From Carnegiea gigantea (Eukaryota; Streptophyta; Magnoliopsida; Caryophyllales; Cactaceae): a DNA stretch of 64,000 bases. The notes beneath the pieces were generated by a model, which was not told the DNA's origin, searched no databases, and was given only the letters and a program-made list of their open reading frames with translations. Where the stretch lies: contig JAKOGI010000027.1 in NCBI GenBank assembly GCA_029747015.1, positions 1,272,001-1,336,000 of the forward strand. The letters are read 5' to 3'. Position 1 is the stretch's first letter. Each line of letters starts with the position of its first letter. A program made the translations under genes and the position numbers. This document shows, piece by piece, positions 61,035 to 64,000 of this stretch.

Positions 61035-61645
61035 GACTGGTTTCGGATTAGATATTGGAACATTTAAGTTCGAATCAGATTAAATTTTGAATCTAAAATT
61101 CTGATCTAAATTTGATCTAATAGAACTGAGGGAATCTGAGATCCGATCTGAGTTGGACATAATCGATATCATCCTATATGAAACAAGTTCCTTTCCCACA
61201 ACAATTTTGCATCACTTTTTTACATCTAAACTTATTCCGTTCAACTATCAATATATACATGCACCTTTAGAACATTATAATATTAAACTATGGCCATTAG
61301 GGCTAAACTAGAGGTAGAATGATTGTGGGATACTAAAGAGTTAGGCTTTTACTTAACATTTTAGTTTATATCTATGTAAAAATTTAAAAAAAAACAAAGG
61401 AGTGGGCAAGCTTTAAATTGTAAAGTTTTAATTTTAATCGCTTAAAAATAGACGGTTCGGATTGGATAATCATATCAGATGTTACCTACTTACCTTCCTT
61501 CTAAATTCGATCTGAATCCTACTTAAATTCAAATTATTTTATTAGACTCGAACTTGAATTATTTTTATTGGACTCAACTTCGAGTCGGATTATTTTACTT
61601 TGGATCGAATCAAATTTTCCTCGATTCAGATATGACTGCTACGGT
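61035..61645. mobile_element. hAT-like remnant with CCGAT/GGATTG repeats
   Basis: Both flanks contain GATCCGATCTGAG, GTTCGGATTGGAT, TCGATCTGAATC and similar units around a T/A-rich core. The layout parallels 980-1697. The right end (TTTGTCAAGGATGACC) is a decayed hAT terminus. Borders are approximate. Confidence 0.4.
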
Positions 61646-62159
61646 TTGTCAAGGATGACCCAACCCAACCTAGTTACTAATGTTTAACGAGTTTGGGCTT
61701 AGCCCCAAATGTTGAATTACACGACCCTGTAGGAACGCATAACCATCAAGCCCGGCCCATGGGTCAAATATTTTGCCCGACATCGCTGTCCTCCTTCCTT
61801 GAAGAACTTGATCCACGAATTCTTCTCTACGAGCCCACCCACTCACCCGAACCCATTGCTTCTGTTCATCAAGCTTTCTCTCTCCTCCCTCCCCAAAAAG
61901 TCTATGGTACCATGGACCTAGCTATGACCTCCCCCCCTTCTCCCTCTCTCTCTCCCCTGTAACTTGCATTTCATTCCCAATGTATCAGAAGCAGGAGATT
62001 TTCTAACTCAGAGAGGGGGGGGGGGGGGGGGAACCAAAGAACATTCAATCTGTTTGGTTTCAGAAATACGAACGAATATAGCCGGAATTTTGAAAGATAG
62101 AGAGACGGTGGGGAGATCAAACATTTTAGCTTTCTGGGGGGAGAGAAAGAAGGGTGTTA
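61646..62159 (+). promoter_or_regulatory. Upstream region/5' UTR of the FTSH4-like gene
   Basis: It is GC-richer and CT-rich (CCCCCCTTCTCCCTCTCTC near 61930), followed by a run of about 17 G (62015-62031) and the leader before ATG at 62160. No clear TATA box is seen. Confidence 0.4.
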
Positions 62160-63661
62160 ATGGCTTGGAGGCAACTTACTAGGCAGGTTAGTGAATCTCA
62201 TTTTTTTCTGGGTCAGTTTTGTCGATTCTCTCCTTTTTGTTGCGTCATGGGTGTACCACGATTTCTCATGTTCACTCCGTTGAAACCCTAGTTTTGCTGT
62301 TTTGTTTGTTGGGTAAATGTTGTTGATATGGGTTTTGGGTGATCAGCTTTTGGTTGTTGTTTTTGCAAATTATCGTTGAATTGAATGAAATTGGTGCGGG
62401 TAGGGTTAGAGTTTCGAATTGAATATCTGGGTTGTGCAATTTGAGCTCTGCGTCTTGATAAAGCTATGTCTTTCAAGGTGGGCTGGCCTAGGTTTCTGTT
62501 CCAACGATTTGGCATTTTTGCTACAAGTGTCTCTGTCTCTGTCTTTCTTCCTTCTTCTTCTTCTTCTTTTTTTTTCCTTTTGTTTTTCGGTGATCAATCT
62601 GTAAGTTACCTCTTTTATAGTTGGTAACGAATGTTGGCATAGTTTAGCTTTCCAAATGTTGCTAATGGAGATGGCTATGATCCCTTAGATTTTGAAAGCT
62701 TAGCTAAGCTGTCTTAATTCCATATAGCCTTTTATGGTGTTCTGAATTGATAGATTAGTATGTGTTGGAGAATCGATTGTAACTCGTTCAATTCTTTTGG
62801 TTTAGTACTTTTTTTTTTGGGGGGGGGGGGGGTACTTAACTTTGAGGAATTTAGATACTGTTGGTGACATTGTATAAGCTTATCTATGGTTTCGTTGGGC
62901 AGGTAGCAAGGCATGAAACTGACCTCAGAAGGGTTTTAAGTCTCTCTACTAGGCTGTTTTCAACTTTACGCCAGTTACACAATGGCGGAGGTATGCATTT
63001 TGGCTTTAGTCGATGGCTTTAGCTTTATGGCTGATATGTTCGCATAGTTGAAGGATTTTGACCTGAAAGGATGGGACTTTACTAAAGATTTTTGTATGAT
63101 TTTATGGGTTGGTCTCTTTAGTTTATTTCCTGTCATGCTTTAATTTAGGAATTGCATTGAGTGGAAGGGTGTGAGGTGAATTAAGGGGAGGGTCAAACCT
63201 CAAATGACTACTTGGCACATCGACCAAAACGAAAATTTGACAGTTTTATGGGAGAGGGTATGTTTCTTGTTGCATGCCCCTTCCTCATCGTTTCTAGTGG
63301 GAACATAGGTTTTGAACCCGGCTTGGCCGATTAGGACTGCATGGCTGGTTTCTAATGTCTTGCTTTTGCAGAAAGTAGGCTTCCAGGATCCCAAAAGAGA
63401 TTCTAGTCGAGCTATATTGGTGGTTTAGGCCGGCGAGCACATGATGCTGGAGTGGGCGATTCTGGTTATATGGAGGATCTGTATCGTCGAAACAATCCAG
63501 AAGCAGTGATAAGAGTCTTTGAGAGTCAACCTGCTTTGCATTCTAGTCCAGCTGCTGTGGCAGAATATGTTAGAGCATTGGTCAAGGTTGATAGACTTGA
63601 AGGAAGCGAATTGCTGAGAACATTGCAGAGAGGTTTGCAAGGCAGTGCTAAACTACTGTGA
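62160..63661 (+). pseudogene. FTSH4-like mitochondrial AAA protease, 5' exons, with premature TAG
   Basis: Exon 1 is 62160-62186 (MAWRQLTRQ), exon 2 62903-62990, exon 3 from 63372, all with GT-AG borders and consistent phase. Exon 3 carries the family-typical N-terminal region of the i-AAA protease FTSH4: SSYIGGLGRR, LYRRNNPEAVIRVFESQP, EYVRALVKVDRLEGSELL, TLQRG. Codon 50 is TAG (63404-63406), where relatives have CAG (Gln) in RFQSSY. After about 63645 the similarity stops and a TGA follows at 63659. The AAA and peptidase domains are not in the window. Intact FTSH4 degrades misfolded inner-membrane proteins in mitochondria. This copy is probably dead or a partial duplicate; a sequencing error at one base is the alternative. 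Confidence 0.7.
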
Positions 63662-63814
63662 TGCATTAACGTCCTGCATTAAGACATGTCCTTTTTTCTT
63701 TTTTCCTTTTTTTCCTTTTGTGGGTGAGAGAGTGCACCGTACCTATTCGGCCCTATCCAGGGTTGCCCAGCGGGATGCAGTGTATCGTTTTGTTTGGGTG
63801 GGGGGCGGTTGCAG
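63662..63814. other. Pyrimidine-rich non-coding stretch
   Basis: C/T-rich tract (63690-63720) followed by a mixed segment. If the exon-like block at 63815 is real, this is intronic. No FTSH4 similarity is seen. Confidence 0.3.
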
Positions 63815-64000
63815 TTTCCGGGCCCAGCAGTTCTGTTCTCTGCTGCTCAAATCCTTGAGAAAATTATATTGGAAGCGCCTGGGCTGGAACCCACGGTTCC
63901 TTTTCGAGAGGAGCGTGCCTGTGAATTGGGTGACAACCCCATTGGCATATTAAAACAAGTTGGTAATACATCATGGGGCTATCTTTTCTATTCTTTTCTT
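63815..64000 (+). CDS. Exon-like open segment, unidentified, runs off the window
   Basis: After an acceptor-like GGTTGCAG (ending at 63814) an open frame of 62 codons runs to the window edge (begins FPGPAVLFSAAQILEK and contains FREERACELGDNPIGILKQV). The composition is protein-like but it does not match the next part of FTSH4 proteins. GGTAATAC at 63961 could be a donor. The family is not recognised; it may be another gene or a captured gene fragment. Confidence 0.25.

Noticed and set aside
1..64000. CRISPR array, bacterial operon, rRNA or organelle DNA
   Set aside because: No regularly spaced repeats, no rRNA-like blocks; introns and nuclear transposons throughout.

Overview
This is nuclear DNA from a flowering plant, most likely a eudicot. 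It is AT-rich and has GT-AG introns. It carries an INDETERMINATE DOMAIN (IDD) zinc-finger gene, a spermidine-hydroxycinnamoyl-transferase-like BAHD gene, the start of an FTSH4-like gene, and many plant transposon families. About half of the window is recognisable mobile DNA, often nested. There are only three host gene loci, plus one gene fragment and two doubtful exon-like edges.

Layout: 1-119 may be the end of a gene. 0.98-1.70 kb is a hAT-like remnant. 2.4-6.7 kb holds two Copia-type elements that keep only gag: a three-LTR chimera at 2446-5453 and a single-LTR element on the minus strand at 5739-6671. 6.85-9.22 kb holds a BAHD acyltransferase pseudogene and, upstream on the same (minus) strand, an intact two-exon BAHD gene. 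9.8-12.3 kb has a SINE and hAT-like MITEs. 12709-14983 is a second gag-only Copia element whose 3' LTR is replaced by a 182-bp palindrome. 15-25 kb is AT-rich intergenic DNA with small repeats and a 5'-truncated L1-type LINE tail. 25.9-28.8 kb is the IDD gene (three coding exons, 566 aa). 31215-45023 is a CACTA (En/Spm) element with decayed TNP2-like and Transposase_24 genes, and a 5.9-kb non-autonomous Gypsy-like LTR element sits inside it. 45-50.4 kb holds hAT, CACTA and Harbinger-derived remnants. 50364-60677 fits one PIF/Harbinger element carrying transposase and Myb-like genes, split by a nearly complete RTE-type LINE (55337-59890). 62.16-63.66 kb is the first three exons of an FTSH4-like gene, with an in-frame TAG.

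The most unusual signal is in the 2.4-15 kb cluster. Three gag-only Copia elements each lack a normal LTR-internal-LTR structure, yet each is flanked by a perfect 5-bp target-site duplication (TTTGG, AGTAG, GTATT). In two of them the 3' end is an inverted copy of the start of U3. This points to aberrant reverse-transcription products (fold-back or template switch) that were still accepted by integrase. Two of the three share the same internal deletion, which joins the protease region to the last codons of pol, so the deleted form appears to have been copied as a family.

All calls come from reading the sequence. No database search or alignment program was run.
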